NCBI GenBank assembly: GCA_034769895.1
Contig: CM068374.1
Span: forward strand, 354,564,302-354,628,301
Origin: Magicicada septendecula
Taxonomy: Eukaryota; Arthropoda; Insecta; Hemiptera; Cicadidae
Direction: 5' to 3'
DNA: 64,000 nt
Shown: piece by piece, positions 23,215 through 34,557 of the stretch
Layout: the number at the start of each line of letters is the position of its first letter
Position numbering within the stretch: position 1 is the first letter of the stretch
Notes under the pieces: model-generated
What the model saw: only the letters and a program-made list of their open reading frames with translations
Told to the model about the DNA's origin: nothing
Databases searched by the model: none
Translations under genes and position numbers: made by a program

Positions 23215-25155
23215 ATGGAACGGGAAAAAATCGGCACAAGACAGACCGTGCTACGCGAAAAGGAGGCGGAAGAGGAAGCAAGGAGATTAGAAAAGGAGAT
23301 CGAGAAGGGTGCCAGAATGGAAGAAAGAGAAGTAACTTCAGTGGAAGATGTGGAAGAATTATTAACCCCAGCAAAGCCAACCAGGACCACGGAAGGAACG
23401 AATTTAGATAATCTGATGAGAATTATGATGGAACAGTTCGGAACAATGAATGAGAAAATGGACAAAAATAAGGAGGAGTTGAAAAAGGAGATAGATGAAA
23501 AAATGGACAAGAAATTTGAGTCAGTAAATGAAAATTTTAAGAAGCAGGAGGAGAAAATAGATGAAAAATTGGACAGCACCAAAGAAGATTTAAGGCGGAC
23601 CATTAATGGAAATAACGAAAAATTACGACAGGAGATGAAGGAAGAAAACAAGATAATCAGTGAAAAAATAGAGAGGAGTAATGAGAAAACCAACGAAGCC
23701 TTGAGACTCATGAAAGAGGACATCGAAACGCTGAATGATAAAATTGAATATAACCAAGATACATTACAGCAACAGTTGACGGAGTACAGAGAAGAACTGA
23801 AGCAAACTGTAGTGGAAACGGAAGAGAAGATAGAGAAAACCAGCAAAGTAGTGATGCAAGTCCGAGAAGAAATTTTAATCAAGGTGAACGAAGTGGAAGG
23901 CGAAGGTAAGAGGAGGGTTGAAGGACTCCAAAAAGAAACCAACAACAAATTAGAACAGATACAAACCAGAGTAGAAGAGAACTATAGCAGATTGGACGCG
24001 TCAGTAAGTGAAGTGAAGGACACCACAACCGCCCAAGAAGGGAAAATAGCTGAATTTAGGGCTAGAGAGCTACGCCTACAAGAGGAGATCAACGCATTGA
24101 AAGATCGACCAATCATGACCTCACATGTGTTATGTAGTGAAAATAGAGAGACCATAAACTTCAAAAACTATAAACGTAATCCAATTGAGTTTATAGAACG
24201 AGTGGAGGAAAACTTAGCCCGAACCAGATAGACAAGGTGGACTGTAATCAAGAGCATGATAGATGACATGTTTAAAGAAGTCCATGATAATTGGTGGACG
24301 GCGGTGAGACCAGACATAAATAATTTCAATGAATTCAAGAAATTATTCAAAGACAAATATTGGTCGGAGGCAACACAGCACGTGGTGAGAAACAATATAA
24401 GCAATGGCAGATTCGACCCTAACCTAGGACACTCACCAACCGCTTACTTTTTAGGTAAGGTGAGCATAGCAAGGAACCTTGAACCCAACATCCCGGAAGA
24501 GTGCCTAGTGACGCAATTGGCGTATCACTATGACGGTGAGATCACGAAAAGCCGTTTAAGTGGACGCATTAAAACTATACAAGAGATGGCCGCATTATTG
24601 GGAGAGTACGAGCGGGAGAAACACTATGTCTTGAACAGACGGAAGAATTCACCAAACTACAGAAATTATGACAACCGGAATCAGCCAAGTGGACCACAGG
24701 GAAACCACACCCCAGCCAATCATCCGCCATCCAACCCCAATAATTATCGAGGGTTCCATAACCAAAACGACAACAATAACTACCCAAGAAACCACAATCA
24801 GAATTACCCCAATAACAATAATAATGGTAACCATCCTTACAACAGGGGAAACAACCAAAATGGAGGTGGGTGTAACAGACCAAATAACCAGTACCATAAT
24901 AATAACCCGTCGACACAGAATCAAACATACAGACGACGGGTGAACTATATAAATGCAGAAGGTAGAAATGACGGGAGACGCAGTTATAGAAGACCGAGGA
25001 GCCGGAGTGCCGAAGAGAACAGAAGAGGTCGAGAACAAATAACTCGTAATGACCACTCGATTGAGAGGAGGCAGAACACGGAGAATAATCACCCCGTCAG
25101 AACAGAGGACCGCGCCGAAGGTAACGGCCAGCATTTAAACGAGCAGCGGCAGTGA
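23215..25155 (+). pseudogene. gag: Element B unit 2 gag (one nonsense codon)
   Basis: This is the same protein as unit 1 gag, but TAG at 24229-24231 (GAG in units 1 and 3) truncates it after 338 residues, within the start of the capsid-like domain. The frame resumes directly and runs to TGA at 25153-25155. Coiled coil, Asn-rich tract and basic tail are otherwise kept. A few private substitutions separate it from units 1 and 3. Confidence 0.9.
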
Positions 25156-25178
25156 AAATACCAAAGGACCCGTCACTG
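25134..25178 (+). promoter_or_regulatory. Unit 2 gag-protease -1 frameshift signal
   Basis: TTTAAAC at 25134-25140 and the CAGTGA/TCACTG pair are as in unit 1. It is probably moot here because gag is truncated upstream. Confidence 0.65.
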
Positions 25179-25678
25179 ATCCGATAACGACACAGACTGA
25201 CGAGACAAATGACTACACTATTACAATAATTCAGAATCATTATCTGAAAAATATCCGAGAGGAGCTTATGGAAGAAAATTCCTCATTGACCAAGCACCCG
25301 GATAATGAAATTGCCTATGTTACCGCTAAAGTACATAATGTAAATATAAAATTTATGATAGACACAGGCGCAAATGTGTCTCTAATTGATATAAACATGT
25401 ATGACAAAATTCAAAAAGAAAGTAAGACCAGTTTACCAACGTTACCAATAAGCAACATTATTTTAATAGGAGCCACTGGTAGGCAAAATAAGACAATTAA
25501 GAGACAAGTGTCACTAGAAGTCATAAGTAATGGTGTGACACTACCTATGATATTTTTGATCGCTCACAACATACCATTTGACATCCTAATTGGTTGTGAC
25601 ATATTGAGGAAATACTCTGCAGTTATCGATATGGAATTATCGAAAGTAACCATGAAATATGAAGGCAGAGATGGGTAG
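25152..25678 (+). pseudogene. Element B unit 2 protease (14-base deletion)
   Basis: A 14-base deletion near 25183, relative to units 1 and 3, puts TAA (25185-25187) in the -1 frame and separates the frameshift signal from the protease frame. The domain from ATG 25268 is otherwise the same as in unit 1, with DTGA and ILIGCDILRK, ending at the shared TAG 25676-25678. Confidence 0.8.
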
Positions 25679-25710
25679 CTGAATTAACTGGCAGCAAAGG
25701 GGTCCTACCA

Positions 25711-28540
25711 ATGAGTAAAATATACAGTACAAGAACAGTTTGTGATTCACCAGACCGGAGGTGGGAAGTAAAGCCAGACAGTCAAGTAAATAATGACATT
25801 CTATGGCATCAAAAATTGGAGGAGATCCGACAATTCCGAGGAACCCAAGATGGGAATCCAATGACAGAGCAAGAGGTGGAAAAGTTAATACGAATTTACA
25901 ACAAGTACCGGCATGTATTTTCCGACCAACCAGGAAAAGTACGGGGGTATCAATGCGAGTTAAGATTTAAAGAAGTGGCCAATTTCAATAAAAAATCCTA
26001 TCCCATAGCGTATGCAGCCAAGGAAGCAGTACGCACAGAAATTAGTAAGATGATGGAGGAAGACATCATAAAATATAGCTGTTCACAATACACCAGTCCG
26101 ATAGTTGCTGTTACGAAAAAGGATGGAAGAGTACGCTTGTGTCTCGACGCTCGAGAAATAAATAAAATACTGATCAACGACAGAACATCTCCTGGTGAGA
26201 TCGAGGAAATCCTCAAGAAGTTCCATGGAACGCAATTTATTAGCACATGGGATACGGTCTGCGGGTACTGGCAGGTAGAACTGCACCCAGCCAGCCGACA
26301 GTACGTAGCATTCATATTTGAAGGCAGGAACTACCAGTTCAAGCGACTACCTTTTGGGCTGGTAAACTCTGTAGCAATATTTGTTCGCTGCATGGACCAG
26401 ATACTGGGTCCCGAAACTATGAGCTATACCACTGTATACGTTAATGATCTGTTGATCACCTCATCAAATTGGGAGGAGCATTGTATGAGAGTTGAAAAAG
26501 TGTTAGAAAAATTATCTATTAACAATGTGACATTAAAACTCGAGAAATCTAAACTAATAGCAGCAGAAGTCCAATTCCTTGGATTCAACCTGTCACGACA
26601 GGGAATAACACCGTCAATTGATAAGGTAGATGCCATTCAACGCTTTCCTACCCCAAGAAATAAGAAGCAGTTACAGTCGTTTCTGGGCATCTGTAACTAC
26701 TACAGAAAGTTCCAGCAGAATTATTCAGAACTGACTACTAGACTAGCACCACAGCTATCATCCAAAAACAAGTGGATGTGGGGCCCAGAACAGGATACCA
26801 TCTTCAACACTATCAAAACACACTTCCTCGACACTATCATGTTAAACCATCCCGATTTCAATAGACCCTTTTTCATGAACTGCGACGCAAGCGACATTAG
26901 CTTGGGATCGGTGCTTTACCAAGAAGACAAGGATGGAAACCACCAAGTGATAAGCTTCGCCAGCCGTACCTTAAACCAATGTGAGCGCAATTATCATGTA
27001 ACTGAAAAAGAACTGTTGAGTGTGGTCTTTTCATGTGCAAAATTTCGGACTTACATACTTGGGTATCCCATCACCGTGCGCACCGACCATAAATCCATTT
27101 CATTTTTGAAAAACTGCAAACTCAGCCATGGTCGACTAGCCAGATGGATTCTTGCTCTCCAAGAATATCACATCAACTGGGAGTATATCCCTGGTAGCAA
27201 AAATACAGCAGCTGATGTGCTATCACGGATTAACACTGAACAACAAACCTTTGATGGAGAAAAGGAGACCATTGTGAAGGTATTTAACATCATGAAAAAT
27301 AACTCTGACCTAGAAGTGATAGTGAACAAGGTGATACAACACCAGAAAGAGGATGCAAAATTAAACCAAATCCGAGAGAGACTAGATCGACAGGAAGAAA
27401 AAGCAACTCAGTACTATTGCGTTCATGAAGATATTTTGTTTGTTAAAACTAAACCTAACCAGAATACGTGGAAGCTGTTGATACCTAAAGAAACCGCAAC
27501 TGAGATCATAATGGAGTACCACCTCAGGTACGGACACATGGGAGCACTGAAGGTGAAAAAAGCGTTAGAAGAACACACATACCTGAAAGATATTAACCGA
27601 AGGGTGAGAAAAACCATTAAAAACTGTCACATATGTCAGCTTGTAAAATGCAACAATGACAGAAAGGAAGGAATCATGCAAGCAATAACCTCTACAAATA
27701 AAATGGAACGAGTTTTCCTAGACATATGTGGACCTATGCCACGAAGTGGAGGCAGAAAGCAGCACAAATTCATCATCATTATTATGGACCATTATTCAAA
27801 ATTTATTAAATTATACCCAATCAACCGTGCTACTACAAACAAGGTATTGAACATTGTCACACAAAGATACATTACTGACGTGGGTAGTCCCATGAATATT
27901 ATCACTGACCATGGTACTCAATTCCGAGGAAGACAATGGAAGGACACATTAATGGATCTGGGTATCCGAACATACAAGACTTCAATTTACCACCCGAACA
28001 GCAACCCAGCGGAAAGAGTGCTCCATGAAGTTGGGAGAATTCTCCGTACCTACTGCCACGACCAGCAACGCAAGTGGAGCGAATACCTCGAAGCCACTGA
28101 AAACTTCATAAATCTCGCATACCATGAATCCATTAAGGATACCCCGTACACCATCATGTACGGAAAACCACCACCTCGAGCCATAGAAGAACTTGTCAAT
28201 TTCCCCACCAATCCAATATACCAATTTGATAATGCCAAATTCTATAGTAAAATTGGGGAGCAAACAGAAAAGAAAAAGGCTAAATATCATAAAATGCAAC
28301 CAAAGGCAATCCGGTACAGTGAAGGAGAAAAGGTATTAATACGAAACCGAGAATTACCAAGTTCCAGAGAGGGAATCACGAAGAAATTACTGTTGTTATA
28401 TAATGGACCCTATCTCATATTGAAAGATAATAAAAATAATACCTATGTCATAAGTGAAATCACAACTAAAAAGATAAAAGGGACTTATAATTAAAGGGTC
28501 TTCTTTAAAAAAGTATTATGAACCAGTGTCAGAAAAGTAA
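25711..28540 (+). pseudogene. pol: Element B unit 2 RT-RNase H-integrase, truncated
   Basis: The frame from ATG 25711 is open to TAA 28492-28494 (927 residues). Compared with unit 1, four bases (ccag) are replaced by eight near 28490, creating the stop and shifting the last 14 codons, which persist out of frame to 28540. RT residues 243-246 read YVND, so the first catalytic Asp is Asn. The integrase HHCC finger (YHLRYGH, CHIC) and DDE residues are present; Gln replaces Arg in GRRWKD. Unit 3 has the same truncation. Confidence 0.85.
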
Positions 28541-28885
28541 AGAGAATTTTGTAAGTAACTATTATCAAAATTCAAAAATAAATGTAAGCACAACTTACAA
28601 TAAGTATTTGATTGGAACCATTGTTATTATAAATGAGAGGGAATTTAAAAGAAAGATAAACTAAATTCACAACAAAGTAAGGCTAAACTTACGACCAAGT
28701 GTGAAACAAAATGTGTAAACACATGTAATTTTGAAAATATGTATAATGAAATATCATAAAAATTGAGATATAAATAATTCAATGTTACACAAATAATGAT
28801 GACGCTACATAACATCATTAACCAATCCTATCACAAAAAGGGGATAAATAGAAATTAATGTTTCACAAAAGAAGAGACAAAAATC
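28541..28885 (+). other. Unit 2 3' non-coding region
   Basis: The two stem-loops recur at 28583-28599 and 28677-28692, and the purine-rich run directly precedes LTR3. Confidence 0.6.
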
Positions 28886-31800
28886 TGTAGCATGACAGAT
28901 AAGCCCATAAAAATGAATGGTAAAATGATCATAGAAATAAAATACTAACATTGTTAAATCCGAAGAAAGCAAAATAAAATAAAGAATTAATTAAGAACCA
29001 CCGTAGAATACAATCATTGATTAAAATAAAAGTTCATGTAAAATAAATGTTACAAGGAGTGATGAATCATCAAAACCAATTTAAAAGCTAAATATTGTAA
29101 CATGACATAAGGTAGCAAAGATTCAATGGTATTTAATTATAAAATAAACAGCTGAAGATGAGAGTAAGAGGCAAAAACTTATGAACTTAAAGATCAATAA
29201 CCCAGTAACCCAATAAATGACAAATGACTATTAACCTGACAGACTTGACACAATAGATCGGATAGGAACCAAAGAAACCAAGAGACAGTGAAGAAGAAGT
29301 ATAAGTACAATCAAGTCATCCCAAAAAAGTGAACAGAATATTGTAAATTTAGTAATGAATTGATGTCCGTAGTATATGAGATGTAGCTAGGACAATAAGA
29401 TTAATGAAGGGTAATAGTATCACATGTATCTTGTTATTTAAAGAATGTACTTGTATAATATAATGTAGGGGGGTTAGAAGCTAACCATACCCCAAACTAA
29501 TTGTAATAATAATGGCCAAAGGCTATAAACAATACTTTGAGCCCAAAACAAAAGCAATATTAGAATGATGACCAAAAGTGATCAGTGTGATTTGGAGGTA
29601 AATAGTTATACATAACCATAATCACACAGTGATATAAAGTAATCAGACAACCCATGAATAAACAAGTGAATAAGCCCAAAAGTGTGTGTAAAACTAAATA
29701 AGTAGTGAAGTGATAGGTATAGAATAATGAAACAAAGTGAGCAGGGTAGTAATTATAGAAACTTTCTAAAGAAAGGAAAAGTGCAGTGGGAGTGTAGAAC
29801 CAAATATTATATAAGCCAACTATGTTAAAACAGATAAACAATTTGTGATAAACTGTGCATTAGTAAGTAAGATTGAACTAATTGTAATATTGTTAATTTA
29901 GGTAATAAGATATCAGGATTATATATTAAGATAAGAACTAAGGTATTAGAATGAATAGCAAGTAAGGAGGACAGACACTGTGTTTAAGTGAAGGGAATAG
30001 TAGATAGGACATATCATATAAGGAACAGTTTATCAATAGTATTATAAGAGTTTCTTTAAGTTTCTGTAAGTAAGTATTAAGAGTTTTGTTAGTGTTCAGA
30101 AAATCATAGTATAGAGTAAATTGTAGGGTAAGCAGATAACAGCAGTTAAAAGTTATTTCAGGGCAGAACCTGAAAAGAAATGTTTAATAGTAAGAATTAG
30201 AGTTAGGGATACTGATGTTTATTGTTTGTTTTGTTTATAAATTGTATTAGAGTTACCAGAAATGTTAGTAAGAAATGTTAGATGGAAGTAGAATGGAATC
30301 TAGGCTCTAGGCCAAACTGTTGAACATAAATTTATTAATTTGAGAACAAATAATAATCCAAAGTTAAGGCAGAACGTGCCAAATGATTAAACCATGTAAG
30401 TGGATATTCCTAGTACCAAAATATGTAATTAACAACTAATTTTGAATAAAATATATGTAAGATATAAATATGGGAAAATAGTAAAAATGTAATTAGCTAT
30501 TCAAAAGTAGGCATGAGGGGTATCAAAATGTTCATCATGAAAAATTAGGAAGAATGGTACTAATGTGATGACTCTAGCTATTAGAATAAAGTAGTAATCT
30601 TCAATTGAAGATATTTTGGTAGAAATAGGCGAAAAAAGACGATAAATCCTAACAATAACCTGAGTTAATAACCAATGAAAAATTAGCATAATTTATTAAG
30701 TAACCATAGCAACAAGAGAAATAACGCCAAAAAACCGTTAGATTTTCAGTAGTCATTATTAACCAACGCCAGAGAGTGGACCGAGTAGCTCTCGTATTAA
30801 AATTAAATTATTATTCTGCAAGTAATTTCAAAACTAATTAAAACCAATGGAAGTTGATTACAACAGTACAGGGAATCCTTAACATAAATTTGTTATTTGT
30901 AAAAAATTAAATTAACAAACCGTAGTGATCCAAAGAAGACGAAGCGACGCCGTGACGAAGAAAGACAACCACTGACACTATATGAAGATCAGTGGAACCT
31001 TCTAAAAGAAGAAGACGACATCAACTGAAGAAACACGAGGCCTGAATCAGCAAGGAGAAGTGACGAGACGAGGGAAACAGACGACAGGAGTTATCCATAG
31101 AAGAAGACGACAGCCCAGGAGTTATCTATCGAAGAAGACGACATCAGGATCTTCAGCAACAAGTAACCGATGAGTATAAACATTATCCCTTAAATCGTAT
31201 TCACAACTTTTGGTCTGAATTAAATATAACTATTTCAAAATCACTGATCACTATTTTCGAGTCAAAATAAATGCTTATTTAAATTCACTATTTAACTCTA
31301 ACCAATTAATAATTATTAAGAAAGTAAAATATGATAAATAATTAACGAATCTTTTAATAACGAACTTTTGGCAAACGAAACATAACCCAAAATTTCTTTA
31401 CAAGTTTTCATTGGTGATAACTTAATTAAATGTAATGAGATATCGATTTATTTATGTAATTAGTCTTAAGAATTGTTATAACTTTGTGTGTGTTAGCCGT
31501 AAGTACATATTTCTGTAGCCGAAAGGACTTTACACCCCTGAGAAAAACGATATTTTTACTGTAAACTAACGTTACTGACTGATTGTATACAACTGAGCTG
31601 AGCAAGTACCAACTGCACAATTGTAATAGCCGGTGCCGAAAACGAATTTTGATGTATAATAAACCAAGTGAAATATTCTAAAGGATTAATAAATGTTCTC
31701 AATCTGCAATGCTGTATGTTTGATTCAGTTAATTTAGAATTACGACTAGTAATTATTGAAGTGAAGGCGTTAAAGCGAGACGCAAGCTGGGTCATACTGC

Positions 31801-31966
31801 GGAGAGCTGTACGCCAATCAGGTGGCGAGGCGGCAACGTTTGAATGCAGCAGAGCAAAATACGGTTTACCCGTACACGACTGAGAGCATACATTTTGACA
31901 CGTTTAACACCAAACAACATTTAAACTTTAATTAATTTTTACAACCCACATAAACAGCTAGTTACA
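28886..31966 (+). repeat. Element B LTR3 (shared by units 2 and 3)
   Basis: At 3081 bases it keeps both 31-base duplicate units. It shares with LTR2 and LTR4 several bases that differ from LTR1. Confidence 0.9.
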
Positions 31967-32048
31967 AAGTGGCGCGCCAACTAGTAGGGCTAGAATAGGT
32001 AAGGAAACATATCTCTAAACTTTACAGATTCTAGCGGCGACTACAGAA

Positions 32049-33989
32049 ATGGAACGGGAAAAAATCGGCACAAGACAGACCGTGCTACGCGAAAAGGAGG
32101 CGGAAGAGGAAGCAAGGAGATTAGAAAAGGAGATCGAGAAGGGTGCCAGAATGGAAGAAAGAGAAGTAACTTCAGTGGAAGATGTGGAAGAATTATTAAC
32201 CCCAGCAAAGCCAACCAGGACCACGGAAGGAACGAATTTAGATAATCTGATGAGAATTATGATGGAACAGTTCGGAACAATGAATGAGAAAATGGACAAA
32301 AATAAGGAGGAGTTGAAAAAGGAGATAGATGAAAAAATGGACAAGAAATTTGAGTCAGTAAATGAAAATTTTAAGAAGCAGGAGGAGAAAATAGATGAAA
32401 AATTGGACAGCACCAAAGAAGATTTAAGGCGGACCATTAATGGAAATAACGAAAAATTACGACAGGAGATGAAGGAAGAAAACAAGATAATCAGTGAAAA
32501 AATAGAGAGGAGTAATGAGAAAACCAACGAAGCCTTGAGACTCATGAAAGAGGACATCGAAACGCTGAATGATAAAATTGAATATAACCAAGATACATTA
32601 CAGCAACAGTTGACGGAGTACAGAGAAGAACTGAAGCAAACTGTAGTGGAAACGGAAGAGAAGATAGAGAAAACCAGCGAAGTAGTGATGCAAGTCCGAG
32701 AAGAAATTTTAATCAAGGTGAACGAAGTGGAAGGCGAAGGTAAGAGGAGGGTTGAAGGACTCCAAAAAGAAACCAACAACAAATTAGAACAGATACAAAC
32801 CAGAGTAGAAGAGAACTATAGCAGATTGGACGCGTCAGTAAGTGAAGTGAAGGACACCACAACCGCCCAAGAAGGGAAAATAGCTGAATTTAGGGCTAGA
32901 GAGCTACGCCTACAAGAGGAGATCAACGCATTGAAAGATCGACCAATCATGACCTCACATGTGTTATGTAGTGAAAATAGAGAGACCATAAACTTCAAAA
33001 ACTATAAACATAATCCAATTGAGTTTATAGAACGAGTGGAGGAAAACTTAGCCCGAACCAGAGAGACAAGGTGGACTGTAATCAAGAGCATGATAGATGA
33101 CATGTTTAAAGAAGTCCATGATAATTGGTGGACGGCGGTGAGACCAGACATAAATAATTTCAATGAATTCAAGAAATTATTCAAAGACAAATACTGGTCG
33201 GAGGCAACACAGCACGTGGTGAGAAACAATATAAGCAATGGCAGATTCGACCCTTACCTAGGACACTCACCAACCGCTTACTTTTTAGGTAAGGTGAGCA
33301 TAGCAAGGAACCTTGAACCCAACATCCCGGAAGAGTGCCTAGTGACGCAATTGGCGTATCACTATGACGGTGAGATCACGAAAAGCCGTTTAAGTGGACG
33401 CATTAAAACTATACAAGAGATGGCCGCATTATTGGGAGAGTACGAGCGGGAGAAACACTATGTCTTGAACAGACGGAAGAATTCACCAAACTACAGAAAT
33501 TATGACAACCGGAATCAGCCAAGTGGACCACAGGGAAAACACACCCCAGCCAATCATCCGCCATCCAACCCCAATAATTATCGAGGGTTCCATAACCAAA
33601 ACGACAACAATAACTACCCAAGAAACCACAATCAGAATTACCCCAATAACAATAATAATGGTAACCATCCTTACAACAGGGGAAACAACCAAAATGGAGG
33701 TGGGTATAACAGACCAAATAACCAGTACCATAATAATAACCCGTCGACACAGAATCAAACATACAGACGACGGGTGAACTATATAAATGCAGAAGGTAGA
33801 AATGACGGGAGACGCAGTTATAGAAGACCGAGGAGCCGGAGTGCCGAAGAGAACAGAAGAGGTCGAGAACAAATAACTCGTAATGACCACTCGATTGAGA
33901 GGAGGCAGAACACGGAGAATAATCACCCCGTCAGAACAGAGGACCGCGCCGAAGGTAACGGCCAGCATTTAAACGAGCAGCGGCAGTGA
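32049..33989 (+). CDS. gag: Element B unit 3 Gag polyprotein
   Basis: This 646-residue frame has no stop. Architecture is as in unit 1: coiled coil, capsid-like domain with DNWW and KYWSE, Asn-rich tract, basic Arg/Ser tail. It differs from unit 1 by a handful of residues (for example FLGKV for FLGEV). With the adjoining protease also open, unit 3 is the least damaged copy of the array. Confidence 0.9.
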   Translation: MEREKIGTRQTVLREKEAEEEARRLEKEIEKGARMEEREVTSVEDVEELLTPAKPTRTTEGTNLDNLMRIMMEQFGTMNEKMDKNKEELKKEIDEKMDKKFESVNENFKKQEEKIDEKLDSTKEDLRRTINGNNEKLRQEMKEENKIISEKIERSNEKTNEALRLMKEDIETLNDKIEYNQDTLQQQLTEYREELKQTVVETEEKIEKTSEVVMQVREEILIKVNEVEGEGKRRVEGLQKETNNKLEQIQTRVEENYSRLDASVSEVKDTTTAQEGKIAEFRARELRLQEEINALKDRPIMTSHVLCSENRETINFKNYKHNPIEFIERVEENLARTRETRWTVIKSMIDDMFKEVHDNWWTAVRPDINNFNEFKKLFKDKYWSEATQHVVRNNISNGRFDPYLGHSPTAYFLGKVSIARNLEPNIPEECLVTQLAYHYDGEITKSRLSGRIKTIQEMAALLGEYEREKHYVLNRRKNSPNYRNYDNRNQPSGPQGKHTPANHPPSNPNNYRGFHNQNDNNNYPRNHNQNYPNNNNNGNHPYNRGNNQNGGGYNRPNNQYHNNNPSTQNQTYRRRVNYINAEGRNDGRRSYRRPRSRSAEENRRGREQITRNDHSIERRQNTENNHPVRTEDRAEGNGQHLNEQRQ

Positions 33990-34012
33990 AAATACCAAAG
34001 GACCCGTCACTG
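33968..34012 (+). promoter_or_regulatory. Unit 3 gag-protease -1 frameshift signal
   Basis: TTTAAAC (33968-33974) is followed after nine bases by the CAGTGA/TCACTG pair. In this unit the -1 frame is open straight into protease, so the signal could be functional. Confidence 0.7.
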
Positions 34013-34525
34013 ATCCGATCTATTGGGTTAATAACGACACAGACTGACGAGACAAATGACTACACTATTACAATAATTCAGAATCATTATCTGAAAAATA
34101 TCCGAGAGGAGCTTATGGAAGAAAATTCCTCATTGACCAAGCACCCGGATAATGAAATTGCCTATGTTACCGCTAAAGTACATAATGTAAATATAAAATT
34201 TATGATAGACACAGGCGCAAATGTGTCTCTAATTGATATAAACATGTATGACAAAATTCAAAAAGAAAGTAAGACCAGTTTACCAACGTTACCAATAAGC
34301 AACATTATTTTAATAGGAGCCACTGGTAGGCAAAATAAGACAATTAAGAGACAAGTGTCACTAGAAGTCATAAGTAATGGTGTGACACTACCTATGATAT
34401 TTTTGATCGCTCACAACATACCATTTGACATCCTAATTGGTTGTGACATATTGAGGAAATACTCTGCAGTTATCGATATGGAATTATCGAAAGTAACCAT
34501 GAAATATGAAGGCAGAGATGGGTAG
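33986..34525 (+). CDS. Element B unit 3 protease (made as a Gag fusion)
   Basis: This is the only unit whose -1 frame is open from the slippery site through protease. The listed start is only the first GTG in that frame; the frame opens further upstream inside gag, and translation is expected by frameshifting at 33968. The aspartic protease core FMIDTGANVS and ILIGCDILRK mark the domain, which would cleave Gag-Pol. It ends at TAG 34523-34525, short of RT, which lies in yet another frame; in element A the two are continuous. Confidence 0.8.
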   Translation: MKIPKDPSLIRSIGLITTQTDETNDYTITIIQNHYLKNIREELMEENSSLTKHPDNEIAYVTAKVHNVNIKFMIDTGANVSLIDINMYDKIQKESKTSLPTLPISNIILIGATGRQNKTIKRQVSLEVISNGVTLPMIFLIAHNIPFDILIGCDILRKYSAVIDMELSKVTMKYEGRDG

Positions 34526-34557
34526 CTGAATTAACTGGCAGCAAAGGGGTCCTACCA

